Assembly (NCBI RefSeq): GCF_022808175.1
Contig: NZ_JALGBX010000018.1
Span: forward strand, 62,001 to 126,000
Direction of reading: 5' to 3'
DNA length: 64,000 nucleotides
Source: Streptomyces sp. AP-93
GTDB taxonomy: Bacteria; Actinomycetota; Actinomycetes; Streptomycetales; Streptomycetaceae
Part shown: piece by piece, positions 16,324 to 24,744 of the stretch
Layout of the letters: each line of letters opens with the position of its first letter
Numbering within the stretch: the stretch's first letter is position 1
Notes under the pieces: model-generated
Told to the model about the DNA's origin: nothing
The model's database searches: none
The model's input: only the letters and a program-made list of their open reading frames with translations
Made by a program: the position numbers and the translations under genes

Positions 16324-17010
16324 GTGCGCGATACGGACCGAGCGCGGGTACCGGAACAGCAGGACCGCAAGCAGGACGGCAAGCAGGACCGCAAGGTGGT
16401 ACGCCACTCCGTGCGCGGGCAGATCCTCGACGCCCTGCGCGCGGCGCTGGTCGCGGGCGAGCTGGCCCCGGGGGAGATCTACTCGGGCCCGGCCCTGGGG
16501 GAGCGCTTCGGGGTCTCCGCGACGCCCGTGCGCGAGGCGATGCAGCAGCTGGCGCTGGAGGGGGTCGTCGAATGCCTCCCGAACCGGGGCTTCCGGGTCC
16601 TGACCCGGACCCCGGGGGAGCTGGCGGAGCTGGCCGAGGTCAGGGCGCTGCTCGAAGTCCCCGTGATGCTGCGGCTGGCCCGTACGGTGCCGTCCGGGGC
16701 CTGGGCCGCGCTGGGGCCTGCGGCCGCGGAGACCGTGGAGGCGGCGGCCGAGGGTGATGCGGCGCGGTACGCCGACGCGGACCGGGCGTTCCACCGCGCG
16801 GTGCTCGCGCTGGCGGGCAACGGCCAGCTCCTCGTGGTGGCGGAGGATCTCCACCGCCGCTCCCAGTGGCCCCTGCCGGGGCCGCGCCGCATCCGCCGGA
16901 CGGACCTCGTCGCGGACGCGGCGCAGCATGTGGGCGTCCTGGCCGCGCTGTCCTCGGGCGCGCTTCCGGAGGCGGAGTCCCTGATCCGGGCCCACTTCAC
17001 GGGCCCCTGA
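16324..17010 (+). CDS. GntR family (FadR subfamily) transcriptional regulator
   Basis: A 228-residue regulator starting at GTG 16324 behind GGGAGG. A charged N-terminal tail with repeated QD(G/R)K units precedes a winged helix (SVRGQILDALRAALVAGELAPGEIYSGPALGERFGVSATPVREAMQQLALEGVVECLPNRGFRV). An all-helical FCD effector domain follows (ELAEVRALLEVPVMLRLA... DADRAFHRAVLALAGN... HVGVLAALSSGALPEAESLIRAH), with the Asp/His residues that commonly bind a metal and an organic-acid ligand. The target is unknown. It shares a promoter region with the iron-regulated reductase. Confidence 0.88.
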   Translation: MRDTDRARVPEQQDRKQDGKQDRKVVRHSVRGQILDALRAALVAGELAPGEIYSGPALGERFGVSATPVREAMQQLALEGVVECLPNRGFRVLTRTPGELAELAEVRALLEVPVMLRLARTVPSGAWAALGPAAAETVEAAAEGDAARYADADRAFHRAVLALAGNGQLLVVAEDLHRRSQWPLPGPRRIRRTDLVADAAQHVGVLAALSSGALPEAESLIRAHFTGP

Positions 17011-17023
17011 CCCTTTGCTGCGC

Positions 17024-17080
17024 CGGAGCCCCTGGGGCTCCGCCCCAGACCCTGCGCCTCAAACGCCGGCGGGGCTGGGT
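17024..17080. repeat. REP-like dispersed GC-rich palindrome, copy 1
   Basis: CGGAGCCCC/GGGGCTCCG arms at 17024-17042 are followed by CCCAGACCC and CCTCAAACGCCGGCGGGGCTGG. The same module recurs at 17337-17490, about 38270-38345 and 45420-45690. It may also serve as the terminator of the GntR gene. Confidence 0.8.
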
Positions 17081-17149
17081 TGTGGCCGGCGTCGGCCTGT
17101 ATGTGGCGGGTCGTGGGGTTGGGCTGCGGGGGTGGGCCGGTGCCGGGGT

Positions 17150-17268
17150 CGGGGTGGGGTGTCGGCCTGGACTGCATGATTTAGGCGCCCTCGGCTCTAC
17201 TCCGACAGGGCGTGGGGTGTACCTGCGCCACAAATCACGCTTTACGTCCAGGCCGACACCCCACCCCG
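17150..17268. repeat. 119-bp structured palindromic element
   Basis: Perfect 23-bp arms at 17150-17172 and 17246-17268 enclose a 73-nt core. Inside, TGATTT/GGCGC blocks on each side pair imperfectly. A central hairpin is formed by CGCCCT (17186-17191) and AGGGCG (17207-17212). As RNA it would fold into a long rod with an internal hairpin; as DNA it resembles a non-autonomous inverted-repeat element. It has no coding capacity and lies between the GntR gene and the end of the convergent TPR-like gene. Confidence 0.75.
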
Positions 17269-17336
17269 CCCCCGTCCCCGTCCCGGCCGGCTCCAGCCCC
17301 GTCCCGGCCGCCTCCAGCCCCGTCGGCGGGTGGGCT

Positions 17337-17490
17337 TTTCAGCTCCGCCGGGGTTGCTCTTTCAGCCGTCCGGCGTTTGAGGACCGGGGTCTGGGGCGGA
17401 GCCCGCCTTCAGCCCGTCCGGCGTTTGAGGACCGGGTCCGGGCGGAGCCCGGGGAACGGGCGAAGGGTGGGTAGGGGAACTCGGCCCCGG
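17337..17490. repeat. REP-like dispersed palindrome, copies 2 and 3 (tandem)
   Basis: Two successive units of CCGTCCGGCGTTTGAGGACCGGG with GGGCGGAGCCC follow each other in the opposite orientation to copy 1. The second is followed by GGGGAACGGGCGAAGGG. The tail matches the block at about 45650-45680 and a partial copy near 2050-2080. Confidence 0.8.
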
Positions 17491-17541
17491 AGGGCAGAAC
17501 CACCCGCACCCGGACCGGCGCGTCAAAAAGGGCCCGGCGCG

Positions 17542-18324
17542 TCACGAAGGCACTGCGGGCAGGGGGTGGAGTTGGTCCGCCAGCCAGGTGGGGATGCCGC
17601 CCAGGAGGTGGAAGAGGCGGCGGGCCTCCGCGCGGAGGCGGGTGGCCTCCGGCTCCGGTTCGGCTTCGGCCAGGGCCGCCAGCGCCGGGGCCGTGCCGAC
17701 CAGGAAGCCCAGGTCCTCCCGGATGCGGAGGGACTCCGCGAAGCCCTTGCGGGCCTCGGCGACCTCCCCGTCCCGCAGGGCCAGCGCCGCCAGGTGCCGC
17801 CAGGTGAAGGACAGGAGGAGGGTGTCGCCGTGGGCCAGGGCGCCCGCGTGGGCCCGCCGGTACGCCGGCAGGGCCGAGGACGGGGCGTCCGCCAGGTGTT
17901 CGGCGACCAGGCCCCGCCGGAAGTCCAGCAGGGGCCGGGTACGCGACCCCGGGGACAGCAGCGCCGCGGCCCGGCCGAGCGCCGAGCGGGCCTCGTCGGC
18001 CCGGTCGCGCACGCCCAGTACGGTCGCCGCGTACGCCAGGTGACCGCGCTCGCACGCGGCCGCGCCCCGGTCGTCGTCGTCCTGCGAGACCGCTTCGGCG
18101 ACCCGTAGCGCGTCCTCCGCCTCGGCCCAGCCCTGTCCGGTGAACAGGCAGCGTTCGACCAGCAGTGCGGTCCGCTGCACGGTGGCTCCGGCATCGTGCA
18201 GGTGCGGCGTCAGCAGGGCCGCCGCGTCGGTCCAACAGCCGCGCGAGCGCAGCCGCCATATCGCCCGCTGGAGGGGGTCGTCTCCCCCGATAGTTCCGGC
18301 ACTGGACATGGCGGTATCCGCCAC
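17542..18324 (-). CDS. TPR-like helical repeat protein of unknown function
   Basis: A 260-residue protein made of paired helices with alanine-rich spacing, resembling tetratricopeptide repeats (DPLQRAIWRLRSRGCWTDAAALLTPHL, ERGHLAYAATVLGVRDRADEARSALGRAAALL, SFTWRHLAALALRDGEVAEARKGFAESLRIREDLG). The start is GTG 18324, with GGGGAGG a few bases upstream; earlier in-frame starts lack such a site. No signal peptide, membrane helix or catalytic motif is visible, so a scaffold or regulatory role is likely. Similar orphan proteins are conserved in Streptomyces. Confidence 0.75.
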   Translation of the reverse strand: MADTAMSSAGTIGGDDPLQRAIWRLRSRGCWTDAAALLTPHLHDAGATVQRTALLVERCLFTGQGWAEAEDALRVAEAVSQDDDDRGAAACERGHLAYAATVLGVRDRADEARSALGRAAALLSPGSRTRPLLDFRRGLVAEHLADAPSSALPAYRRAHAGALAHGDTLLLSFTWRHLAALALRDGEVAEARKGFAESLRIREDLGFLVGTAPALAALAEAEPEPEATRLRAEARRLFHLLGGIPTWLADQLHPLPAVPS

Positions 18325-18488
18325 ATTGCCCTCCCCAAAGCAACCAAGCAGCACGTCGTTGAGCCCTGGGGCGAAATGAGAGCACGGATCGGCAGGTTCG
18401 GCCAAGGGGTCGGGTGAACTCTTTCACAAAGTCCGGACGGATCATCAGCCGCCCCCAACCGGCCCCGGACGGGAGCCCGGTCGGTCCC

Positions 18489-18508
18489 GACCGGCCCCCC
18501 GGCCGGTC
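18489..18508 (-). terminator. Hairpin after pucR
   Basis: GACCGGCC (18489-18496) and GGCCGGTC (18501-18508) form an 8-bp perfect stem with a CCCC loop, 15 nt beyond the pucR stop on the minus strand. There is no T tract. Confidence 0.5.
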
Positions 18509-18523
18509 AGGCGGTGGATCTTC

Positions 18524-20203
18524 TCAGCTCATCCGCAGTGCCAGGAAGAAGTCGAGCTTGTCCTCCAGCCGGGAAAGATCCCGCGCCGTCAACTGCTCGA
18601 TTCGCCCGACCCGGTACCTCAGCGTGTTGACGTGGAGGTGCAGCCGGGTCGCGCAGCGGGTCCACGAGCCGTCGCAGTCCAGGAAGGCCTCGAGGGTGGG
18701 GATGAGCTCCGCCCGGTGGCGGCGGTCGTAGTCCCGCAGCGGGTCCAGCAGCCGGGCCGTGAAGGCGCGGCGGACGTCGTCCGGGACGAAGGGGAGCAAC
18801 AGGACGTGCGAGGCCAGCTCGTGGTGGCCGGCCGCGCAGACCCGGCCCGGGCGGGCCGCCGCGACCCGGCGGGCGTGCCGGGCCTCTTCCAGGGCCCCGC
18901 GGAGCCCCTCGGCGGAGGACACGGCCGCGCTGACGCCCAGGGTGAGCCGGCCGTCGTCGGCGAGTCCGGCCGCCAGGGGGTCCCGTACGGACGCGAGCAG
19001 CGTTTCCGCGTGCAGGGCGGTGTCGGGGCCCTTCTCCTCGCCGGGCTCCCCGGCGGGCGCGGGCAGCGGTACGAGGGCGATCGCCTCGTCCCCGGCGTGC
19101 GCGACGGCGATCCGGTCCGAGGGTTCGGGACCGGAGACGGAGGGGTCTACGAGGATTTCCTCCAGCAGCGACTGGGCTACGGGGCCGCCCGCGATGTCAC
19201 CGCCGTCCCAGTCCACCCGGGCCACGACGACCTGCCAGTGCGGGGCGGTGCCCAGGCCGGGCAGGAGGACCGGCGCGGCCACCCGCAGGCGGGCGGCGAT
19301 CTCGGCGGGCGGAGCGCCCGTCTGGACCAGCTCCAGGACTTCCTGGGCGAGGCGGCGGCGCACCGTACGGGCCGCGTCGCGGCGGTCCCGCTCGACCGCG
19401 ATGAGCTGGGTGACGCCCTGGAGCAGGTCGAGCCGCTCGGCCGGCCAGTCGCCGGCGTCGGCCTCGACGGCCAGCAGCCAGTCGGAGAGCACGCTCTCGC
19501 GGACGTCGCGGGCCGCCGGACCTGCGGCGCCGCGCCCGTGTCCCCTGATCGGGAAGAGGGAGTAGGTAATACCCTGGAGGGAGATCCGGTGCGGTCCTCT
19601 GCGGCCCGTCCGGACCGCCGCGAGGTGCTCGCTCGCCAGTGCCGCGCAGATGCCCGGCGCCAGCGGCTCGCCCGCCCCGGCGATCTGCCGGCCGGTGGGG
19701 GAGAGCACCCAGGCCCGGAGATCGAGGTCCGTGGTGAGCAGATCGAGCACCACATCGGGTCCGCCACCGGCGGGACCGGAGGTCATGAGCCGCCGATGGC
19801 GGTCCACGACGGCCGCGAGGTCGCCGGCACGCTCTCCCGACACCTGCCGCACCACGTACTCGGTGATGGTGGCGAATGCAACGTCTTCGTTTACAGCGAA
19901 CAACGGCAGACGGTTGCGCAGACACGCCGAGACGAGGTCGTCGGGAATGTCACCCAGCTCGGCCTCGCCGGCCGCGAGCCCGGCCACGCCGGCGCTCGCG
20001 AGGATTCGTACGAACGGCTCGGAGTCGGCTGAATTTCGTCTCCATGCCAGGCCAGTGAGGACTAGCTCCCCTCCGGATAGGTATCGGCTGGGATCCCTCA
20101 GGTCGGTCGTCATGACCCCGCGGACCGTCCGGTCGAGTTCTTCCTCGCCGCCCAGCAGCCGCAGCCCCAGCGCCTCGGTTTCCAGCAGTGCGCGCAGCCG
20201 CAT
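18524..20203 (-). CDS. pucR: PucR family purine catabolism regulator
   Basis: A 559-residue activator of the PucR/CdaR type. The N-terminal PucR domain runs from residue 1 (MRLRALLETEALGLRLLGGEEELDRTVRGVMTTD) to about 125. A central region may bind a ligand. The C-terminal PucR-type helix-turn-helix is at about residues 498-555 (LIPTLEAFLDCDGSWTRCATRLHLHVNTLRYRVGRIEQL). PucR proteins control purine degradation in response to ureide intermediates. The gene is divergent from the xanthine dehydrogenase operon, with 254 bp between the starts, which supports local control of that operon. Confidence 0.92.
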   Translation of the reverse strand: MRLRALLETEALGLRLLGGEEELDRTVRGVMTTDLRDPSRYLSGGELVLTGLAWRRNSADSEPFVRILASAGVAGLAAGEAELGDIPDDLVSACLRNRLPLFAVNEDVAFATITEYVVRQVSGERAGDLAAVVDRHRRLMTSGPAGGGPDVVLDLLTTDLDLRAWVLSPTGRQIAGAGEPLAPGICAALASEHLAAVRTGRRGPHRISLQGITYSLFPIRGHGRGAAGPAARDVRESVLSDWLLAVEADAGDWPAERLDLLQGVTQLIAVERDRRDAARTVRRRLAQEVLELVQTGAPPAEIAARLRVAAPVLLPGLGTAPHWQVVVARVDWDGGDIAGGPVAQSLLEEILVDPSVSGPEPSDRIAVAHAGDEAIALVPLPAPAGEPGEEKGPDTALHAETLLASVRDPLAAGLADDGRLTLGVSAAVSSAEGLRGALEEARHARRVAAARPGRVCAAGHHELASHVLLLPFVPDDVRRAFTARLLDPLRDYDRRHRAELIPTLEAFLDCDGSWTRCATRLHLHVNTLRYRVGRIEQLTARDLSRLEDKLDFFLALRMS

Positions 20204-20457
20204 GATGTCGCCGCCGATCTGTCTCGAATGTTGCCGTTGGAAATCGGGCAGGTCGTCGCATCCTGCCTTTCATACGAATCTACAAGACGAGGGAGGTCCC
20301 CAGCCAACTCCTTCATGGTTTCGGTGACTGCACCCGGGGGACACGCGGCCGGTGTACTGAGTCCACACCGCGTTAACAGCACGTGAACGACCAGTCGAGG
20401 GCCCAACGGCCTCCTGGCTTGAAGTGAACGACCCGATTAAGAAGAAGAGAGCCGCAC

Positions 20458-21354
20458 ATGGACTTCCTTCGCCCCGCCAGCTGGGAGGAGGCGCTCGCCG
20501 CTAAGGCCGAGTTCCCCACAGCTGTGCCGATTGCGGGTGGCACCGATGTGATGGTCGAGATCAACTTCGACCACCGTCGGCCGGAGTACCTCCTGGACCT
20601 GAACCGCATCGGTCTCCTGCGGGAGTGGGAGGTCGGCGAGGACGTGGTACGTCTGGGCGCCTCCGTCCCGTACACGCAGATCATGGAGAACCTCCGCACG
20701 GAGCTTCCGGGACTCGCGCTCGCCTCGCACACGGTCGCGTCCCCGCAGATCCGTAACCGCGGCGGTGTCGGCGGCAACCTCGGTTGCGCATCGCCGGCCG
20801 GCGACTCCCACCCCGCGCTGCTCGCGGCGGGTGCCGAGGTCGAGGTGGAGTCCGTACGCGGATCCCGCCTGATCCCGATCGACGAGTTCTACACCGGCGT
20901 CAAGCGCAACGCGCTGGCCGCCGACGAGCTCATCAAGACCGTCCACGTCAAGAAGGCGGACGGCCCCCAGCAGTACTCCAAGGTCGGCTCCCGCAACGCG
21001 ATGGTCATCGCCGTCTGCGCGTTCGGCCTGGCGCTGCACCCCGAGACCCGCACGGTCCGTACCGGTATCGGTTCGGCCGCGCCGACCCCGATCCGGGCGA
21101 AGGCCGCCGAGGAGTTCCTCAACGCCGCGCTCGAAGAGGGCGGCTTCTGGGAGTCCGGCAACGTCATCACCCCGTCGATCGCCAAGCAGTTCGGTGACCT
21201 CGCCTCGGGCGCGGCCAACCCGATCGACGACGTCCGCGGCACGGCGAAGTACCGCCGCCACGCGGTCGGCATCATGGCTCGCCGCCAGCTCGTCTGGACG
21301 TGGGAGCAGTACCGCGGTTCGAACAACGGCCGCTCGCTTGAAGGGGCTGCGTAA
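20458..21354 (+). CDS. Xanthine dehydrogenase, FAD-binding subunit
   Basis: A 298-residue medium subunit of a molybdenum hydroxylase. It has the FAD-binding signatures PIAGGTDVMVEIN (about residues 22-34) and IRNRGGVGGNLGCASPAGDSHPALLAAGAEVEVES (about 99-133), followed by a CO dehydrogenase flavoprotein C-terminal domain. It carries electrons from the iron-sulfur clusters to NAD or another acceptor during oxidation of hypoxanthine and xanthine to urate. ATG 20458 lies behind AAGAAGAGAG. The 2Fe-2S gene follows after 2 bp, then the large subunit, so the three form one operon. Confidence 0.95.
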   Translation: MDFLRPASWEEALAAKAEFPTAVPIAGGTDVMVEINFDHRRPEYLLDLNRIGLLREWEVGEDVVRLGASVPYTQIMENLRTELPGLALASHTVASPQIRNRGGVGGNLGCASPAGDSHPALLAAGAEVEVESVRGSRLIPIDEFYTGVKRNALAADELIKTVHVKKADGPQQYSKVGSRNAMVIAVCAFGLALHPETRTVRTGIGSAAPTPIRAKAAEEFLNAALEEGGFWESGNVITPSIAKQFGDLASGAANPIDDVRGTAKYRRHAVGIMARRQLVWTWEQYRGSNNGRSLEGAA

Positions 21355-21356
21355 TC

Positions 21357-21965
21357 ATGCGCGTCAATTTCACTGTCAACGGCCGTCAGCAGGAAGCCGA
21401 CGACGTCTGGGAGGGCGAGTCCCTTCTCTACGTCCTGCGCGAGCGCCTGGGCCTGCCCGGTTCGAAGAACGCCTGTGAGCAGGGCGAGTGCGGTTCCTGC
21501 ACCGTCCGTCTCGACGGCGTGCCGGTCTGTTCCTGCCTGGTCGCGGCCGGTCAGGTCGAGGGCCGCGACGTCGTGACCGTCGAGGGCCTGGCGGAGTTCG
21601 CCAAGCAGCGCGACGAGCACGGCCACGGCGGTGCCTGCGGCACCGGCGGCGGCTGCGGCAGCAAGGGCGGCGTCACCCTGGACGCGGCCAAGCAGTGGCA
21701 GGCCAAGCCGGGCGACTCGCAGACCGGTGAGGGCGTCGAGCTCTCCACCATCCAGCAGGCGTTCATCGACGCCGGCGCCGTCCAGTGCGGTTTCTGCACC
21801 CCGGGCCTCCTGGTCCAGGCGGACGCGCTGCTGGAGGAGAACCCCTCCCCGTCCGACCAGGACATCCGTGAGTCCCTGTCCGGCAACCTCTGCCGCTGCA
21901 CGGGCTACGAGAAGATCCTCGACGCGGTCCGCCTCGCGGCCGCCCGTCAGTCTGAGGCGGTCTGA
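21357..21965 (+). CDS. Xanthine dehydrogenase, 2Fe-2S subunit with Cys/Gly-rich insert
   Basis: A 202-residue small subunit. The plant-ferredoxin-type cluster is bound by C40, C45, C48 and C60; the second cluster by C144, C147, C179 and C181 (CGFCTPG and CRCTGYEKI). Between them, residues 82-127 form an extra segment containing HGHGGACGTGGGCGSKGG, with two cysteines (94, 100) and two histidines (88, 90). This makes the protein about 40 residues longer than usual family members. The insert could be a flexible loop or an additional metal site; its role is unknown. The gene is 2 bp from both neighbours and translated with them. Confidence 0.95.
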   Translation: MRVNFTVNGRQQEADDVWEGESLLYVLRERLGLPGSKNACEQGECGSCTVRLDGVPVCSCLVAAGQVEGRDVVTVEGLAEFAKQRDEHGHGGACGTGGGCGSKGGVTLDAAKQWQAKPGDSQTGEGVELSTIQQAFIDAGAVQCGFCTPGLLVQADALLEENPSPSDQDIRESLSGNLCRCTGYEKILDAVRLAAARQSEAV

Positions 21966-21967
21966 CC

Positions 21968-24373
21968 ATGGCCCAGAACACGCGCACGGTCCCGGCGGGC
22001 ACGCCGACCAACGTCACGCAGAAGCACACCAAGGGCGGCATCGGCGAGTCCACGCTGCGCCCGGACGGCACCCTCAAGGTGACCGGTGAGTTCGCGTACT
22101 CCTCGGACATGTGGCACGAGGACATGCTGTGGGGCCAGACGCTCCGCAGCACCGTGGCCCACGCCGAGATCGTCTCGATCGACATCTCCGAGGCCCTGGC
22201 GATGCCGGGTGTCTACTCGGTGCTGACGTACGACGACCTGCCGGCCGAGATGAAGAACTACGGCCTCGAGATCCAGGACACCCCGGTTCTCGCCCACGGC
22301 CGGGTCCGTCACCACGGTGAGCCGGTCGCCCTCGTGGCCGCCGACCACCCGGAGACCGCCCGCCGCGCGGCCGCCAAGATCAAGATCGACTACCGTGAGC
22401 TGCCGCTCGTCACGGACGAGGCCTCCGCCCTCGCCGAGGGCGCGCCGCTGATCCACGAGGGCCGCGACGACCACCACATCGGTCACGTCCCGCACCCGAA
22501 CATCGTGCACCGCCAGCCGATCATCCGCGGCAACGTGGAAGAGGCCCGCAAGCGCGCCGACGTCATCGTCGAGGGCGAGTACACCTTCGGCATGCAGGAC
22601 CAGGCCTTCCTCGGCCCGGAGTCCGGTCTGGCCGTACCGTCCGAGGACGGCGGTGTCGAGCTCTACGTCGCCACCCAGTGGCTGCACTCGGACCTCCAGC
22701 AGATCGCCCCGGTCCTGGGCCTGCCGCCGGAGAAGGTCCGCATGACGCTCTCGGGCGTCGGCGGCGCGTTCGGTGGCCGTGAAGACATCTCGATGCAGAT
22801 CCACGCCTGCCTGCTGGCCCTGGCCACGCAGAAGCCGGTCAAGATCGTCTACAACCGCTTCGAGTCCTTCTTCGGCCACGTGCACCGTCACCCGGCGAAG
22901 CTGTACTACGAGCACGGCGCCACCAAGGACGGCAAGCTCACGCACATGAAGTGCAAGATCGTCCTGGACGGCGGCGCGTACGCGTCCGCTTCCCCGGCGG
23001 TCGTGGGCAACGCCTCCTCCCTCTCGGTCGGTCCGTACGTCCTGGAGGACGTGGACATCGAGGCGATCGCGCTCTACACGAACAACCCGCCCTGTGGCGC
23101 GATGCGCGGCTTCGGCGCCGTCCAGGCCTGCTTCGCCTACGAGGCCCAGATGGACAAGCTCGCGGCGAAGCTGGGCATGGACCCGGTCGAGTTCCGCCAG
23201 CTCAACGCCATGGAGCAGGGCACGATCATGCCCACCGGCCAGGTCGTGGACGCTCCGGCGCCCGTCGCCGAGCTGCTGCGCCGGGTCAAGGCCCGTCCGC
23301 TGCCGCCGGAGCGCCAGTGGGAGTCCGCCGGCGAGAGCGCGGACGTCCGCGCGCTGCCCGGTGGTCTGTCGAACACCACCCACGGTGAAGGCGTCGTCCG
23401 CGGCGTCGGCTACGCGGTCGGCATCAAGAACGTCGGCTTCTCCGAGGGCTTCGACGACTACTCCACCGCCCGCGTGACCCTCGAGGTCATCAACGGCGAG
23501 GCCGTCGCGATGGTCCACACGGCCATGGCGGAGGTCGGCCAGGGCGGTATCACCGTCCACGCGCAGATCGCCCGTACCGAGCTGGGTGTCACGCAGGTGA
23601 CCATCCACCCGGCCGACACCCAGGTCGGCTCCGCCGGTTCCACGTCCGCCTCGCGGCAGACGTACATGACCGGTGGCGCGGTGAAGAACACCTGTGAGGC
23701 CGTCCGCGAGGCGGTCCTGGAGATCGGCCGGCGCAAGAACGGCTCGTACCACCCCGCGTGGGCGACCGCCGAGCTGCTCCTCGAAGGCGGCAAGGTCGTC
23801 ACCGATGGCGGAGAGGTCCTCGCGGACATCGCCGACATCCTCGAGGGCGAGGACGCGATCGACATCGAGCTCGAGTTCCGTCACGCCCCGACCGAGCCCT
23901 TCGACCTGGTCACCGGCCAGGGCAACGGCCACGTCCAGTACACCTTCGCCGCGCACCGCGCGGTCGTCGAGGTGGACACCGAGCTCGGCCTCGTCAAGGT
24001 CGTCGAGCTGGCGACCGCCCAGGACGTCGGCAAGGCGCTGAACATGCTCTCCGTGGTCGGCCAGATCCAGGGTGGTACCACCCAGGGCCTGGGCGTCGCG
24101 ATCATGGAAGAGATCATCGTGGACCCGAAGACCGCGAAGGTGCGCAACCCCTCCTTCACGGACTACCTGATCCCCACCATCCTCGACACCCCGACCATCC
24201 CGGTCGACGTCCTGGAGCTCGCCGACCCGAAGGCCCCGTACGGCCTGCGCGGTATGGGCGAGGCCCCGACCCTCTCGTCCACCCCGGCCGTCATCGCGGC
24301 GATCCGGGCGGCGACCGGTCTGGAGATCAACAAGACGCCGATCCGTCCGGAACTGCTCACCGGCACCCTCTAG
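21968..24373 (+). CDS. Xanthine dehydrogenase, molybdopterin-binding subunit
   Basis: An 801-residue large subunit of the xanthine dehydrogenase family. The N-terminal Ald_Xan_dh_C domain (DGTLKVTGEFAYSSDM ... VALVAADHPETARRAAAKIKIDYRELP) is followed by two Mo-cofactor-binding domains: FLGPESGLAVP, SGVGGAFGGREDISMQIHACLLAL, CGAMRGFGAVQACFAYEAQMD and GQGGITVHAQIARTELGV. The conserved C-terminal active-site glutamate lies in LRGMGEAP. It binds molybdopterin cytosine dinucleotide or molybdopterin and hydroxylates purines. XdhC, encoded at 26291, would insert the sulfurated cofactor. A strong terminator follows. Confidence 0.95.
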   Translation: MAQNTRTVPAGTPTNVTQKHTKGGIGESTLRPDGTLKVTGEFAYSSDMWHEDMLWGQTLRSTVAHAEIVSIDISEALAMPGVYSVLTYDDLPAEMKNYGLEIQDTPVLAHGRVRHHGEPVALVAADHPETARRAAAKIKIDYRELPLVTDEASALAEGAPLIHEGRDDHHIGHVPHPNIVHRQPIIRGNVEEARKRADVIVEGEYTFGMQDQAFLGPESGLAVPSEDGGVELYVATQWLHSDLQQIAPVLGLPPEKVRMTLSGVGGAFGGREDISMQIHACLLALATQKPVKIVYNRFESFFGHVHRHPAKLYYEHGATKDGKLTHMKCKIVLDGGAYASASPAVVGNASSLSVGPYVLEDVDIEAIALYTNNPPCGAMRGFGAVQACFAYEAQMDKLAAKLGMDPVEFRQLNAMEQGTIMPTGQVVDAPAPVAELLRRVKARPLPPERQWESAGESADVRALPGGLSNTTHGEGVVRGVGYAVGIKNVGFSEGFDDYSTARVTLEVINGEAVAMVHTAMAEVGQGGITVHAQIARTELGVTQVTIHPADTQVGSAGSTSASRQTYMTGGAVKNTCEAVREAVLEIGRRKNGSYHPAWATAELLLEGGKVVTDGGEVLADIADILEGEDAIDIELEFRHAPTEPFDLVTGQGNGHVQYTFAAHRAVVEVDTELGLVKVVELATAQDVGKALNMLSVVGQIQGGTTQGLGVAIMEEIIVDPKTAKVRNPSFTDYLIPTILDTPTIPVDVLELADPKAPYGLRGMGEAPTLSSTPAVIAAIRAATGLEINKTPIRPELLTGTL

Positions 24374-24744
24374 GACGGCGTGGTCCGGGGGCCGCGAGGC
24401 CCCCGGACCCCCCCCAGATTTCCGGGCGGTGTGACACGGGAACGTCACACTTCCAGTCGCACCGCCCGGAGCACAGAAGTCCGGAGTCATCAGTACCGCA
24501 CCGCTCGCGGTCAGTTTCACCGGAAGTACCCCCCAGTAGTACCCCCCGGTGCACCGCCTACCCCAGGTGACACCAGGAGTACCAGCCGTACCGCAGAACC
24601 CTCGCAGTACCCGCAGTACACGCAGTGCACAATGTGCGTCGCCTCGGGCCGTCACCCCGGGTCGTGCAGCCAAACGCGTTTTCCCAAATCCCGTGTCTCC
24701 AATCTTTATGCGGGTGCCCCTTTGAACCTTGGGAGTTAGGCACC
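24374..24744 (+). other. 371-bp structured leader upstream of the purine permease
   Basis: It starts with the xdh terminator (24382-24409). Next comes a nested inverted repeat: outer arms CCGGGCGGTG (24422-24431) and CACCGCCCGG (24460-24469), inner arms GTGTGAC (24429-24435) and GTCACAC (24444-24450). Then about 270 bp rich in GTAC-containing short repeats (AGTACCCCCC, CGCAGTAC) leads into a lower-GC stretch and GGGAG before the permease start. The inner repeat is operator-like. No known riboswitch class is recognised. Confidence 0.5.
24382..24409 (+). terminator. Terminator of the xanthine dehydrogenase operon
   Basis: Perfect 12-bp arms GGTCCGGGGGCC (24382-24393) and GGCCCCCGGACC (24398-24409) with a GCGA loop, 8 nt after the large-subunit stop. 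It separates the enzyme genes from the permease. Confidence 0.85.

Noticed and set aside
21947..24673. A 908-codon frame opposite the xanthine dehydrogenase large subunit.
   Set aside because: Antisense shadow, Asp/Arg/Val-rich with no motif.
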